Below the pieces are notes generated by a model. That model did not search any database and was not told the DNA's origin. It was given only the letters and a program-made list of their open reading frames with translations. A program made the position numbers and the translations under genes. DNA of 60,838 nt, from the IMG/VR virus record IMGVR_UViG_3300025645_000079, positions 1 through 60,838 of that record; one strand, written 5' to 3'. The number at the start of each line of letters is the position of its first letter. Position 1 is the first letter of the stretch. This DNA comes from a virus. Below are positions 15,697-25,912 of the stretch, piece by piece.

Positions 15697-18600
15697 ATGC
15701 TAGACCCAAAAACTCTTTCACTTCTATCCCCCGCCGAACCCAAAGATGATGCGGCTACTTTTACCGATGGAGACAGCGGCTATTTTGGGTCGGATAAGAA
15801 GGACGGTTTCCGTATAAAGGGGATGAACACCCCAGAGTCAGAAAACAATTTTGATCGCGTGGATAAGCACCCAGATGGTAGGTTAGCCGCAGAAACTATT
15901 AAAATGCTCCAAGCTGAAGGTGCCCAAGTTATTCGTGGGAATAGTAAGGGCGAATATGGCAGGGGCTTGTCTGAGTTTGTCGACGCTGATGGCAATGACC
16001 TGACACAAGATATGGTTCGCTCCGGACTGGCCTTCCCTGATAGGAGCCGTGAAGCAGCAGAAGCTGCGTCCGACCGTAATGAACGAGAATTCTTGGGTAA
16101 ACCTACCACTTTTAACAAAACAATCCGTGAACAGGCCGAGAAACGACAAGGTGGGGAAAAATTCACCCCATGGAACGAGGGCGAGGCCAATGATGTAGCC
16201 CATGATAGGCGCGGCACATTCCACAAAGCGTTTGACAGGGGCACCGACCAAACTAAATCCGCTCTCGGTGGCGTGATGAACTACATTGGCGATCTAATCG
16301 GTAATGATGAATGGGTGGCCGATGGCAAGAGAATGACCCAAAAGGCCAACCTTAACTCCAAACTGAACCCCCGAGAAGTGGAGAATTTCAAAGAAATCAA
16401 AGATGTGGGCACTGCTTTTGACTACCTACTGGAAACTACGGGTGAACTTGCGCCAGGACTAATATTGGACGCTGTGGCAACTATCGGCACGGGTGGTCTT
16501 GCTCTTGGCGCAGTGGCCACGAGGCGTGTGGGTTCGGCAGTACTTGTTGGGGCTGCTAAACTTGCGGCTGAAAAGAGCATGAAAAAGGCCGTTAAGGTTG
16601 GGATGATCGCGGGGCCAACGGCTACTGGATTTTTGCAGTCACTAGGCGGCATGGAAAACACACTAGAAGAACGTGGCAGCGAGGTCAATACTGGAGCTGC
16701 GGCGCTTTCCGGCGTTGTCGGGGGTGCGGTCAACGTTATCCCATACGCACTTGTGGCTGGCGACATACTGAAGCAATCGGGTCTGGCTGACGACGTTGTT
16801 AAAAAGGTTGTCGAGGGCGTAGAACAAGCAGAAAAAAGTGGGTTCTTATCAAAGGCTGGCGGCAGACTTAAAGACATTACTAAAACTGCGGGCAAGGCTG
16901 GAGCGGGCGAACTGTTTACAGAAGTACCTCAGATGTACATTGATGAGCTTATTGCATCAAGTAACACAGATGGCAAATGGCAGCTTGAAACCACTGACGC
17001 AATTGATGGCGCATTGCGTGCGGTATTCGGTGGCGCTGCAATGGGCGGTACGGCAAGTATTGCGGCTAACACGGTGTCAATTGTTAACGAGTACAACCAA
17101 GCTAGATCGGAAGCTGCGGCTGACGAAGCTCCCGAAAATGATATACCTACTGCGCCAGAAGCTCCGCAGGATGGTGGAGGCGGGTCTCGACTCGACAGGA
17201 TGAATGCCGAGGCTGCGGGTAAGCAACAAGCTAGAAAGGCTACCGATGGAGAGCAGGCCGGTGATAAGTACTTTAAAGGCGATGGTGGCACCAAACAATC
17301 TAAAGACGCCAACCCTGATATAGCGATTGACCCAATTAGAGCGACCAGCTTGTATGAGTCAATCAACGACCCTAGTGCGAAAACTAGCTTAATGACGATG
17401 CATGATGTCCCAGAGCTGGCACCTGAACGCAGCTTCGAGATGCGTGAACTTCTTATAGAAGATGGTAAACCTGCCAGTCTGCAAACTGTTAGTAACCTTA
17501 TCGCCACGGGCGAAGTCACCCCAGCAGAGGTCGTGCAGTTTGCAGCATCAAGTTATGGCGGCGTTGAGACGGCAATCCATATGGACCAGTCTCCAGAGGC
17601 GGAGATGGAACGTCTGGACAAGGCCATTGAGACTACGGCACTCGACATACGCGCTAACCGCATGTACAGCGACGCGGTGCGCCCGGGTAAGCTTAGGATA
17701 TTACAGGAAGCACTCGCTGCAACGGACAGCAAATCAAAACGAAACATCTTTGATAGTGGTAGTTTTGACCTGAAGCACATGATCGAAACCGAGAAAGTTC
17801 AACGTTTCGATTGGCGTAGAACTTACGAAAGTTTTAGGGGCATGCGCAAGAAGTCTATTGAGACGGGTGTTGGAAAAGCGTCTGACTCTTTGAGCATAGC
17901 CACTAATAAGGCGCAGGAGTCAGGTAGATTCGATCTGCTTACCCCGGAAGCGCGCACAAAAGTCCAGGCACCGATTGCTACTAATAAAATAGCGGATTGG
18001 TACGCCGAGCAGGGTGTTGAGGGCGCTGCAGAACTTCAGCGACTCCAAGAGGTAGCAATGCCTACTGACCCTAAAAACGAGTTACCTGACGCGGAACATA
18101 AAAAAGCTTTGGACGTTTTTGAAAAAGCACTTACTAAGATGCGCAAAAAAGTCGATAACGCTGCGGTGCAGTCATACAGCGACGAGGCGAATGTTACCCG
18201 CGTACAAGATACTAAGAAAGATATACCACAGGAGCGTTCAGATAGGGCTAAGGAACAAAACAGTACGTTCTACAACATGCCTAAGTATAATGAAAAGAAA
18301 GAGGCTACGGGCACACAACTAGCCACCCTTAAACAATTGGCAGAGTCAGGACACAAACGAGCGTCTGAAATATACGCAACTGTTTCAGAGGTGTTTAAGC
18401 GTCGGGTCAATACGGCGGAAACTACTGGTATGCTCAAGGATTTGGTGGCCAAAACCAAACCAAGCAAAGAGACCGCGCTGGCGTACGCAGAGAAGGTAAA
18501 AAGCGTCCAGTCAGAGATTACCAAGTTAGAGGCGCTAGCTAAGTCCCAACTTGGCAGTATTGAGGCATTTAAATACAAAAATAAAGTTTCGAGGCTAACT

Positions 18601-21600
18601 AAAGAAATAAAAGCTGCGGATGGCGAGGCTAAAGAGGACCTCCAAATCAAGCTAAACGAGGTAAAATACATTGAGAACGAACGCGGTAGCGGCGAAATAG
18701 ATGCACTGCAAAAACTTGAGGACAAGTTAGTAGCCCTCAAAGAAGACCGCGAGCTGGAGATTATGGCCGAGCAAGAGAACATTGCGCGTTATTTACCCAT
18801 CGTCAAGCAGCACCGAGAAAACCAGAAAACAATTGAGAAAATTAGAAAGCGCACTAGACGAGATGAAGCGAGCGTTAAGGCCGATAACGTTGAAAACTCC
18901 CGTCTTGAGGGCATTATTAGACACAACGGGGGCGAAGTGGACGTGGCCAATGGTGTCAAGCTTAAAGACCTAGAGCGGCTAGCCAAAGATAAACCGTCGT
19001 TGTCTAATAAGGAGGCAGTTCGGGACTTTAAGGCGAAAATTAAGGCGGACAAAGTAACTCGCGAAGCAAAAGTTACAGAGGCCAAGAAGGAGCTGGCAGC
19101 CCACAATAAGCAGGTCAAAGAGAACCACGACGCGTACACTAAAGAAATGAAGCTCGCCAACAAGCAACTAACGCACTCTATGGGAGGGCAGAACAAGGGT
19201 GCGGATGATCGGGAGTACCAGCAAGCAAAACGTTTACTGTGGGCTGAGTACCAGAAAATATACGGGGAAGGTGAAGTCTCTGTCGAGGCTACGCAGACTG
19301 TTACCGAACTACCGAAGGGCGAGCAGCGTGACGAGCTGCTGGAGTCTATGGGAATGCACGAAACGTTCGACCCGAATGATGTGGACGACCGCTCAGAGCA
19401 ACAGATTGCTGCGGATTACGAGAAGCGTACCGGGCGAAACCGTTCGTTAGTATCTGACATAAAACGGATATTAAAAGAGTTTAGTAGCAATAAACCTAAG
19501 AAAAATAAGGTCGAGGGCAAGAACACCCAATACTACGCGGGTGCGTTTGAAAGGGATACCGATCTAAGTGAGGAGTCGCTTGATAACTTCCTTGCGTACC
19601 TTAACAAACCCACCGATAACGAAGAGGGGTTGCCTCTGAGACAGGGCGACCACTCTAAAGCATTCTACACCTACACTTCGGACTCGGGTGCTAATGCTTC
19701 TGAGCGAAGTACCTCCCAGAAGACACCTGAACGTAATATTACTCGGTCTACTTTATACATACTTGGTGAACACCTTAAATACGGAGATTATGCCAACGCC
19801 GCGAAGTTTCTCAGCCAGCGCCGCATGATATCTACCCTCCCCATGCAGGGTGAAGACTCTATGATGAGCCGTTCTGAGCGGCTAGATATTATTATCCGCA
19901 CGGGTAAACCTACTCAAAAAAAGCTCAAGAGTGAGGGGGTGGATAACGATTCTATAGTAATAACCACGCGCAAAGGAGCGCCGATACTTACTAATTTTTC
20001 AGATATTGTTCGTTACGTGATGGAGTCTGAGATGGGCATCGTTTTTAACGATTTCGTTGCGCACCAGAACCTTCCGAAAGAAATGGAGAAGGGCGTGTAT
20101 GCCGCGCTGTCCATGATCAGCGACATAAAAGATGATGACGGTAACTACAAGTACAACGTAGACCTGCGAAAAATACCTGATGCCACGGTAATATTCAGGC
20201 CACAAGGCGATAAGGGTGTCGGCGTGACTATGGCAATGGTGCGTGCCACTATCGCTCGCGCACAAGTGTACGTACACAGTATGCAGCAGCAGGGGCAAGA
20301 CCGTAAACTCGACACTGAGCGTTTTGACGAGCGTAGGGAACGTCCTGAAACGGGAGAGGATGCACCTCTTGATGTTATACGCAACCAGCTTGCTGATAGC
20401 GAGATTGGTGAGACCAACGATATTGCTAGCATGAGTGATGTCGAACTCATAGAGTTTATCGATTATGAATCGACTTATGGGTCGGAGATTGATTACATAG
20501 ACGAGGGCAATGTTGATAGCGGCAAGACGAACGAAGGTTCGGAAGACATGAAGGAGTTTTCTAAAGACTACGAGGGAAGTGTTGCCCCCGACGAATCCAT
20601 GAACTTCGACTTCAACCCCAAAACTGAGGAAGCCCCAAGAACCAAGCCAGTTCCACAGGAGGGCGATTATCAGTCCCCTGATACTGTCAAAAGAGGGCAA
20701 GAGCTTGAGCCTCAAACAAAAGAGGCGTACGAGAAGAAAGTAGCGGGGGATAAAGAAGTTAAGGTCAAACAGGCTGAATCTGTGCTTATAAATGCTAAGA
20801 AAGCCCTGAACGCGTTCAAATCTCTTATCAGAGTGGGCACCAACAAAGTCGTGCAGGCAGCGGATGCCCGTAGGCAGAAGAAGGTAGACGCAGCCAAAGC
20901 AGAAATTGCCATTATTGAAGAGTATGTTGTTTGGAGGCGTGAGAATGCTAAAAACCATAAGTCTATAGAGGCCGAACACACAAGTAGAAAAGAACGCATC
21001 CGAGAGGATATACCCAAAGCCGAAAGTGCTGTTCGACGTTCTGAACTCGCGCAAAAGATCCTTCGCCAACGCATCGAGAAGGCGGAAGGTAAGGAGCAGC
21101 GTGCAACACTAGAGGAGGAGCTTAGGGGCATAGAGGTATCCAACGCGGCGAAAAAGAAGCAAATCGAAGGGCTTGAACAAGAGTTTCGGGACATGCTCAA
21201 CACCGTCCAAGAAAAATTTAATGTTATCACTAAGGAAATCGAGGATAACATCAAGGCAGAAGATGAGCGTCTTAGCAAATTCAAAGGTAAAAAATCTGAG
21301 GATATCGCTCTTGAGATGGCTACGCGTAGCGACATATCCCGCATTGCAGACCATGCGGCTAGGATGACGAGGGCTATTCAAGACCCACTAGACATACTTA
21401 ACAAACAGGCTGAACATGCCGAAAAACGCTCAATGGGCGAAGAGGAACGAGCGCATATACTCAAACTGAGGGACGCTGTGGTCTTGGCAGAAAGGGGCGT
21501 TAAACTTGCGAAAGCATCTATTGCCCCAGAGTTCAACCCTAAGTACGACGTTGATAAAACCAGCAACGTTTATGGCCCAAGCAGGGACAGCGGCGATACG

Positions 21601-23766
21601 GTATACACCAATCCGAATGCGCCCGAGCAGGAAGATGCACCCACTACTGAGGCTGGCAAGAAGTCCAAGAATAAAAAGCAGAAGAAAGACAAGACTGATA
21701 AATTGTTCTCAAACACTATCTCTGATGAAGAGGCGAAGCGTGTGGCTGCCGAACAGGAAGTGATTGACCGCGAGGAGTTCGAGGCACAGGTGGCGGAAGA
21801 GACCAAGGATATGACTCCTGCGCAAATCATTGTTTGGATGGAAGAGAGAGCTGATAGGGAGGGGCAACGTGCAAACCAAGCTGAACGCGAAAAAGCAGAG
21901 GCAACGCTCGGAAGAAGAAGCAGCCAGCAGCGCCCTAAGGCACGTCGTTCAATATTCAAGTTTGTCCAAATGACCTATACACGACTAACTTCTTTCCACC
22001 CAGATGCGGGTAGAGCTGCGGCCGAATATGGCAAAGCTAGCCATGAATTGCCTGAGCAGATGATCGTACTACAGTCAAAAGCGTTCAAAGATGCTGCCGA
22101 CCTACAGAAGTCCTACGAGGATTTCACAAGGGGCGCTAACACTTCGCACTCGAAGAAGTATTCCAACTTTCTGGCCGAAGTCCACGCGCTAGTCGCAAAG
22201 CACGACAAAGGCTTTACCCCACCCAAAGATTCACGCAAATCAATCCACTTACACTACGATAAGATTTCAAACGACCCTGTTAAGTTCCAGAAAATATTGG
22301 AAAAAGCGGGCATTAAGAATGTCGGACGAGTGCTTGAAGCCGTGCTGGATGGCAAGGGATACGGGGAGTTTGGGGTTAATCCTCGCGCTACCCGAGGCAA
22401 GGCTAGACCTGGAGTACCAAACTCCAAACTCGCACCAGCCTATGATGCGCTGAAAGAAGCCGGATTCCTTGATAATGATGCACCACGTTTCCTTACTCGC
22501 TACTTGTATGCGGCGGGTAGCTGGGCGGCGTGGAACAAAGTCCATGGTAAAATGATAGATTCGCCCAACGGCAAGGGGCTATGGGTATCTAGTTCTCGCT
22601 ACTTTGACTATTCAGAGGTGTTGCATCCTCAGGACAAAAAAGAATTTGGCAAGCTGATGGACGGTTTACTGGGTAATACAAGAAATGATATGCACCCGTA
22701 CGTCCGTAGATTTAACTCTGCGGCTTTGGCATTTCAAGCGTCCACCATCTTGTGGTTCTCAGGAGTGGCCAGTATCCCTGAGACAGCGGGCGTGTATTCC
22801 AGAGCTAGGGGCGGCACAAGTTTGTCGGACATGCAGGATGATTTGAAGCAGTTGTTTACGGGCAAAGGTCGCGCTGAATTACTCAAGATTGCAGAAGATT
22901 TTGACATTGTGTCTAAGGAGGTCATCGAGCATACGCTGCAAATGCTGCATGGTATGGGCGATGTGAGTACGGGGCGTGTGAGCCAGAAGATTATAGCCAC
23001 TGTCTTTAAGTACAACGGGCAGGAGGCACTGACGCGTATCACTAGGACATTGGCGGTTAAGGTGGGGCAGAGATTCATGCTGCGCCATGCGGCCAGCAAT
23101 ACACCTAACTCGAAACGTATGCTCAAGGAGCTGGGCATTGATGCGGCGACGGTTAATAAGTTTTTAGCGGATGGCGATTTAAGCTCTCCAGAGGGCAAGA
23201 AGTACCGCGATGCGCTGCACAGATTCACTAGTGAGGCTGTGACTAACCCTAATCGTGCGCAGGTTCCTTTGATAATGAATGACCCGCTGTTCACTATTTT
23301 TACATCGCTTAAAAAGTTCTTTTACGGTTTTTACGACAATGTCACCAAGGGCTTGTTTAACGACGCTAAAATACGAAGGACTGAGGGCGTAAGGACAATG
23401 ACACCAATTATTCTTACCGCAGTAATGCTGCTACCTATGGGTATGGCGGCAGAGCTGCTTAGGGATTTTATTAAGTACCCGATGGGCAGACCCGATGGCC
23501 ACGAGAAAGACTTTATGGACAGGGTTAAAGGCGGTGTTATGGCTTCTGGTATTTTTGGTCCGTGGCATATGGCTGAGTCAGCGTATAAACAATCTCAGTA
23601 TGGGCGCGATCCTTGGATTGCGGCGGCTGGACCAACTGTGGGTTTCTTGAATGAGTTGCTGCGCGGGGAAGCGCGTCCTAGCAGGGCAGTACCATTACCG
23701 CTTGTGGCACAGCACCCATATTTATCTAGGGAGTTCGATAAATGGTGGGAAAGTTTTAGGGAATAA
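15697..23766 (+). CDS. Giant ejection protein with N-terminal SNase-like domain (2689 aa)
   Basis: The largest gene here. Residues about 20-105 match staphylococcal-nuclease-like domains: D26 in FTDGDSGYF, R39 in FRIKGMN, T45 and E47 in NTPE, R89 in YGRGL. The usual calcium-binding Asp (position 40 in SNase) is Asn44. Residues about 240-470 are Gly/Ala-rich amphipathic segments able to enter membranes. The middle (about 500-2090) is coiled coil and very charged. The C-terminal about 500 residues are more compact and include a hydrophobic segment (TPIILTAVMLLPMGMAAELL). Size, position and composition fit a polyvalent internal virion protein ejected with DNA. No transglycosylase or RNA polymerase motif was found. 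Confidence 0.75.
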   Translation: MLDPKTLSLLSPAEPKDDAATFTDGDSGYFGSDKKDGFRIKGMNTPESENNFDRVDKHPDGRLAAETIKMLQAEGAQVIRGNSKGEYGRGLSEFVDADGNDLTQDMVRSGLAFPDRSREAAEAASDRNEREFLGKPTTFNKTIREQAEKRQGGEKFTPWNEGEANDVAHDRRGTFHKAFDRGTDQTKSALGGVMNYIGDLIGNDEWVADGKRMTQKANLNSKLNPREVENFKEIKDVGTAFDYLLETTGELAPGLILDAVATIGTGGLALGAVATRRVGSAVLVGAAKLAAEKSMKKAVKVGMIAGPTATGFLQSLGGMENTLEERGSEVNTGAAALSGVVGGAVNVIPYALVAGDILKQSGLADDVVKKVVEGVEQAEKSGFLSKAGGRLKDITKTAGKAGAGELFTEVPQMYIDELIASSNTDGKWQLETTDAIDGALRAVFGGAAMGGTASIAANTVSIVNEYNQARSEAAADEAPENDIPTAPEAPQDGGGGSRLDRMNAEAAGKQQARKATDGEQAGDKYFKGDGGTKQSKDANPDIAIDPIRATSLYESINDPSAKTSLMTMHDVPELAPERSFEMRELLIEDGKPASLQTVSNLIATGEVTPAEVVQFAASSYGGVETAIHMDQSPEAEMERLDKAIETTALDIRANRMYSDAVRPGKLRILQEALAATDSKSKRNIFDSGSFDLKHMIETEKVQRFDWRRTYESFRGMRKKSIETGVGKASDSLSIATNKAQESGRFDLLTPEARTKVQAPIATNKIADWYAEQGVEGAAELQRLQEVAMPTDPKNELPDAEHKKALDVFEKALTKMRKKVDNAAVQSYSDEANVTRVQDTKKDIPQERSDRAKEQNSTFYNMPKYNEKKEATGTQLATLKQLAESGHKRASEIYATVSEVFKRRVNTAETTGMLKDLVAKTKPSKETALAYAEKVKSVQSEITKLEALAKSQLGSIEAFKYKNKVSRLTKEIKAADGEAKEDLQIKLNEVKYIENERGSGEIDALQKLEDKLVALKEDRELEIMAEQENIARYLPIVKQHRENQKTIEKIRKRTRRDEASVKADNVENSRLEGIIRHNGGEVDVANGVKLKDLERLAKDKPSLSNKEAVRDFKAKIKADKVTREAKVTEAKKELAAHNKQVKENHDAYTKEMKLANKQLTHSMGGQNKGADDREYQQAKRLLWAEYQKIYGEGEVSVEATQTVTELPKGEQRDELLESMGMHETFDPNDVDDRSEQQIAADYEKRTGRNRSLVSDIKRILKEFSSNKPKKNKVEGKNTQYYAGAFERDTDLSEESLDNFLAYLNKPTDNEEGLPLRQGDHSKAFYTYTSDSGANASERSTSQKTPERNITRSTLYILGEHLKYGDYANAAKFLSQRRMISTLPMQGEDSMMSRSERLDIIIRTGKPTQKKLKSEGVDNDSIVITTRKGAPILTNFSDIVRYVMESEMGIVFNDFVAHQNLPKEMEKGVYAALSMISDIKDDDGNYKYNVDLRKIPDATVIFRPQGDKGVGVTMAMVRATIARAQVYVHSMQQQGQDRKLDTERFDERRERPETGEDAPLDVIRNQLADSEIGETNDIASMSDVELIEFIDYESTYGSEIDYIDEGNVDSGKTNEGSEDMKEFSKDYEGSVAPDESMNFDFNPKTEEAPRTKPVPQEGDYQSPDTVKRGQELEPQTKEAYEKKVAGDKEVKVKQAESVLINAKKALNAFKSLIRVGTNKVVQAADARRQKKVDAAKAEIAIIEEYVVWRRENAKNHKSIEAEHTSRKERIREDIPKAESAVRRSELAQKILRQRIEKAEGKEQRATLEEELRGIEVSNAAKKKQIEGLEQEFRDMLNTVQEKFNVITKEIEDNIKAEDERLSKFKGKKSEDIALEMATRSDISRIADHAARMTRAIQDPLDILNKQAEHAEKRSMGEEERAHILKLRDAVVLAERGVKLAKASIAPEFNPKYDVDKTSNVYGPSRDSGDTVYTNPNAPEQEDAPTTEAGKKSKNKKQKKDKTDKLFSNTISDEEAKRVAAEQEVIDREEFEAQVAEETKDMTPAQIIVWMEERADREGQRANQAEREKAEATLGRRSSQQRPKARRSIFKFVQMTYTRLTSFHPDAGRAAAEYGKASHELPEQMIVLQSKAFKDAADLQKSYEDFTRGANTSHSKKYSNFLAEVHALVAKHDKGFTPPKDSRKSIHLHYDKISNDPVKFQKILEKAGIKNVGRVLEAVLDGKGYGEFGVNPRATRGKARPGVPNSKLAPAYDALKEAGFLDNDAPRFLTRYLYAAGSWAAWNKVHGKMIDSPNGKGLWVSSSRYFDYSEVLHPQDKKEFGKLMDGLLGNTRNDMHPYVRRFNSAALAFQASTILWFSGVASIPETAGVYSRARGGTSLSDMQDDLKQLFTGKGRAELLKIAEDFDIVSKEVIEHTLQMLHGMGDVSTGRVSQKIIATVFKYNGQEALTRITRTLAVKVGQRFMLRHAASNTPNSKRMLKELGIDAATVNKFLADGDLSSPEGKKYRDALHRFTSEAVTNPNRAQVPLIMNDPLFTIFTSLKKFFYGFYDNVTKGLFNDAKIRRTEGVRTMTPIILTAVMLLPMGMAAELLRDFIKYPMGRPDGHEKDFMDRVKGGVMASGIFGPWHMAESAYKQSQYGRDPWIAAAGPTVGFLNELLRGEARPSRAVPLPLVAQHPYLSREFDKWWESFRE

Positions 23767-23770
23767 TAGC

Positions 23771-23809
23771 AGTACACTGTTATAATGCCGTATTAGCTAA
23801 CTAATACGG
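23771..23809 (+). promoter_or_regulatory. Extended -10 promoter plus hairpin before the endolysin
   Basis: AGTACACTGTTATAAT at 23771-23786 merges the recurrent motif with a perfect extended -10. A perfect 9-bp hairpin CCGTATTAG/CTAATACGG (23788-23809, loop CTAA) follows at once, then the ATG at 23817. The arrangement copies that before the giant gene at 15697, which suggests a repeated control cassette. Confidence 0.6.
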
Positions 23810-23816
23810 TGTTTCG

Positions 23817-24191
23817 ATGTCTGAAAAATCAATGCAGAACTTTCCGGCGGAGGAGCTTCGCTGTAAATGCGCTCAGTGTAGTCTGGACGTCGAGCACGGT
23901 TGTGACACGGAGGCATTGTACGCGCTGCAACGCGTCCGAGTCCGTTTTGACAAGCCTATGTTTTTGACCAGTGCATTTAGGTGCGCGGATCACCCAGTTG
24001 AGGCTTCTAAAACAAATCCTGGCACGCACAACCAAGGTATAGCATTTGATGTCGCGGTTCCTTGGGGCGCAGACCGCATGGAGCTTGTCCGTCTGGCGAT
24101 GGAAGAGGGATTTAAGGGCTTCGGCTTTGCGGGAACTTTCTTACACATCGATTTTCGTTCTACTGGTCTAACGTCTTGGACGTACTCGTGA
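23817..24191 (+). CDS. Endolysin, peptidase M15A family
   Basis: A 124-residue zinc peptidase that cleaves peptidoglycan stem peptides, most likely to lyse the host. The M15A motifs are visible: SAFRC with the following H, then GTHNQGIAFDV giving the metal-binding His and Asp (SxHxxGxAxD type), and FLHIDF giving the third ligand. There is no signal peptide, so export needs a holin. It has its own promoter-like element. The nearest membrane proteins that could serve as holin lie 12 kb away at 36023-36493. A role as a virion-associated hydrolase is also possible. Confidence 0.88.
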   Translation: MSEKSMQNFPAEELRCKCAQCSLDVEHGCDTEALYALQRVRVRFDKPMFLTSAFRCADHPVEASKTNPGTHNQGIAFDVAVPWGADRMELVRLAMEEGFKGFGFAGTFLHIDFRSTGLTSWTYS

Positions 24192-25912
24192 AAATCACGT
24201 TTAGCGACTTTAAAGGCACAGCGCCAAAATTTGATGGCGAGCAGTTGCGTGATGGATATGCGGTTCGGTCTATTAATACCCGCGCGGGCAGATCCATTCT
24301 GGAACCTTTTAAAGCCTCTAGTCTCCTTGATACTGTGCTTACTACATCACCCGAATCTATATTCAAGTATAGGAATGAGTGGTTTAGCTGGGATACGCCA
24401 ACGTCTGCGGTTCGAGCGCCAATAATTAACGACCCGTATGATTATGTGTTGATTGCTTCTGATGGTGCTGACCCTAAAGTTAGTTACAACTTAATCGCTG
24501 AATCGGGCGTGGGTCCATACCCTACGGCAGTTTACCCGCTTGGCGTACCCGCGCCTTTGGCGCCAATATCACCCCTTGTTGAGGATGCAGATGGATGGGC
24601 CGTACCAGACCCAGTGCCTTCTGAGGACGAGTACGATTATTCGGCAACTGCGTATGCGCTTGTATACAAAGACGCGTGGGGCAGATTAAGTGCACTATCC
24701 CCGCCTAGCACTGTGGTAGAAATACGGGAATACGATACCCAGAACACCAACAAGGTAACGTTTAGTCTACCTACGGTGCCATCGGGGTTAATCCTTACAG
24801 ATGCGGTGCGTTCTACTAGTGCAAAAATACTTGTGTACCGCACTAACTTTGCAGGCGCGGGTCTTGGCGTATTTCAGTTTGTTGATGAGATACCTGTCAG
24901 CGCAACTTCTTACTCTGACGATTTGTTTAGCGGCGACTTACTTGAGTCCCCGATTAATGAAGCGTGGGTGGGTCCACCGGATACGAATACAGCACTGTAC
25001 CCTAATGGCCCAATGGAAAAGGTTATCGTAATGGGGTCTGACATTGTTGTTGGCCACAATAAGAAAATCCTTTGTTTTGCAGAGCCAGATGCCTTTTACT
25101 CATTTCCTGTTGAATACTACAAAGCTTTCACTGAAGACATCGTAACTATCTCTCCTGCGGGCGCGAATACTGTTGTACTCACAACTAGCTACCCGTATGT
25201 AGTGCAGGGAACGCATCCCGCATCTATGAGCCCGACCAGACTTGCTGAACCTGTCCCATGCACCAGTAAAAATGGAGTGACAGAAGTAGCGGGCGCTGTT
25301 TACTACGTCAGTACGACTGGCCTTTACAAAGTTACTGATTATAGATTAGAAAACATTAGCCGCAGCTACATGACAGAGCGTGAGTGGCGTGCGTTAGACC
25401 CAACAACTATGGTGCTTTCTAACTACGACGGGATAGTATTTGTTCACTGCCAGACTGTTGGATACAGCTATACGTTCAATACGTATGACGCTTCTGATGG
25501 TATGCGCAAAGTGGATCTATACGCTACTGCATATGCCCAATTAGATGAAACGAATGACATGGCGTATGTCCCAAACGGGACAGGCCAAATTCAGCAGTTT
25601 GACTCTTCTGCAACAAGCTATCGCTTAGTGCAATGGACGTCAAAAACATACGACCTACAATCGCCCTCCTGTTTTTCTATCTTAAAAGTTAGGGCTAACG
25701 AGTATCCGGTCACTGTCACGGTAGAGGCGGATGCTATGGAGGGGGCAGGTAAATACATATACGAAGCGACTGTGTTGAATGCTAATTTTGTGTATCTGCC
25801 GTTTGAGAGTAGGTCTAAACACTGGCGCATAAAAGTGGACTCGACTAACCCACTAGCCACACTTGAAGTACGAGACATACAGCTGGCCGACAGCCCTACG
25901 GAACTTGATTAA
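24188..25912 (+). CDS. Tail nozzle-like tubular protein (574 aa)
   Basis: The GTG at 24188 overlaps the endolysin TGA (GTGA) and is chosen over an in-frame TTG at 24176. The protein is beta-rich, with 'YKDAWGRLSALSPPSTVVEI' and 'YYVSTTGLYKVTDYRLENIS' followed by 'EREWRALDP'. These are patterns of podovirus tail proteins with a propeller fold (T7 gp12 or P22 gp10 type) that form the nozzle closing the short tail. The next gene starts on its stop codon (TAATG). The nozzle assignment is by pattern and position, not by a catalytic motif. Confidence 0.65.
   Translation: MKITFSDFKGTAPKFDGEQLRDGYAVRSINTRAGRSILEPFKASSLLDTVLTTSPESIFKYRNEWFSWDTPTSAVRAPIINDPYDYVLIASDGADPKVSYNLIAESGVGPYPTAVYPLGVPAPLAPISPLVEDADGWAVPDPVPSEDEYDYSATAYALVYKDAWGRLSALSPPSTVVEIREYDTQNTNKVTFSLPTVPSGLILTDAVRSTSAKILVYRTNFAGAGLGVFQFVDEIPVSATSYSDDLFSGDLLESPINEAWVGPPDTNTALYPNGPMEKVIVMGSDIVVGHNKKILCFAEPDAFYSFPVEYYKAFTEDIVTISPAGANTVVLTTSYPYVVQGTHPASMSPTRLAEPVPCTSKNGVTEVAGAVYYVSTTGLYKVTDYRLENISRSYMTEREWRALDPTTMVLSNYDGIVFVHCQTVGYSYTFNTYDASDGMRKVDLYATAYAQLDETNDMAYVPNGTGQIQQFDSSATSYRLVQWTSKTYDLQSPSCFSILKVRANEYPVTVTVEADAMEGAGKYIYEATVLNANFVYLPFESRSKHWRIKVDSTNPLATLEVRDIQLADSPTELD

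Noticed and set aside
19999-21069. 356-residue frame opposite the giant ejection protein
   Set aside because: No binding site, composition of an antisense frame, entirely within the strong forward gene.
15697-23766. A virion RNA polymerase like that of N4
   Set aside because: Size and the N4-like capsid suggested it, but no T7-like polymerase motifs were found.
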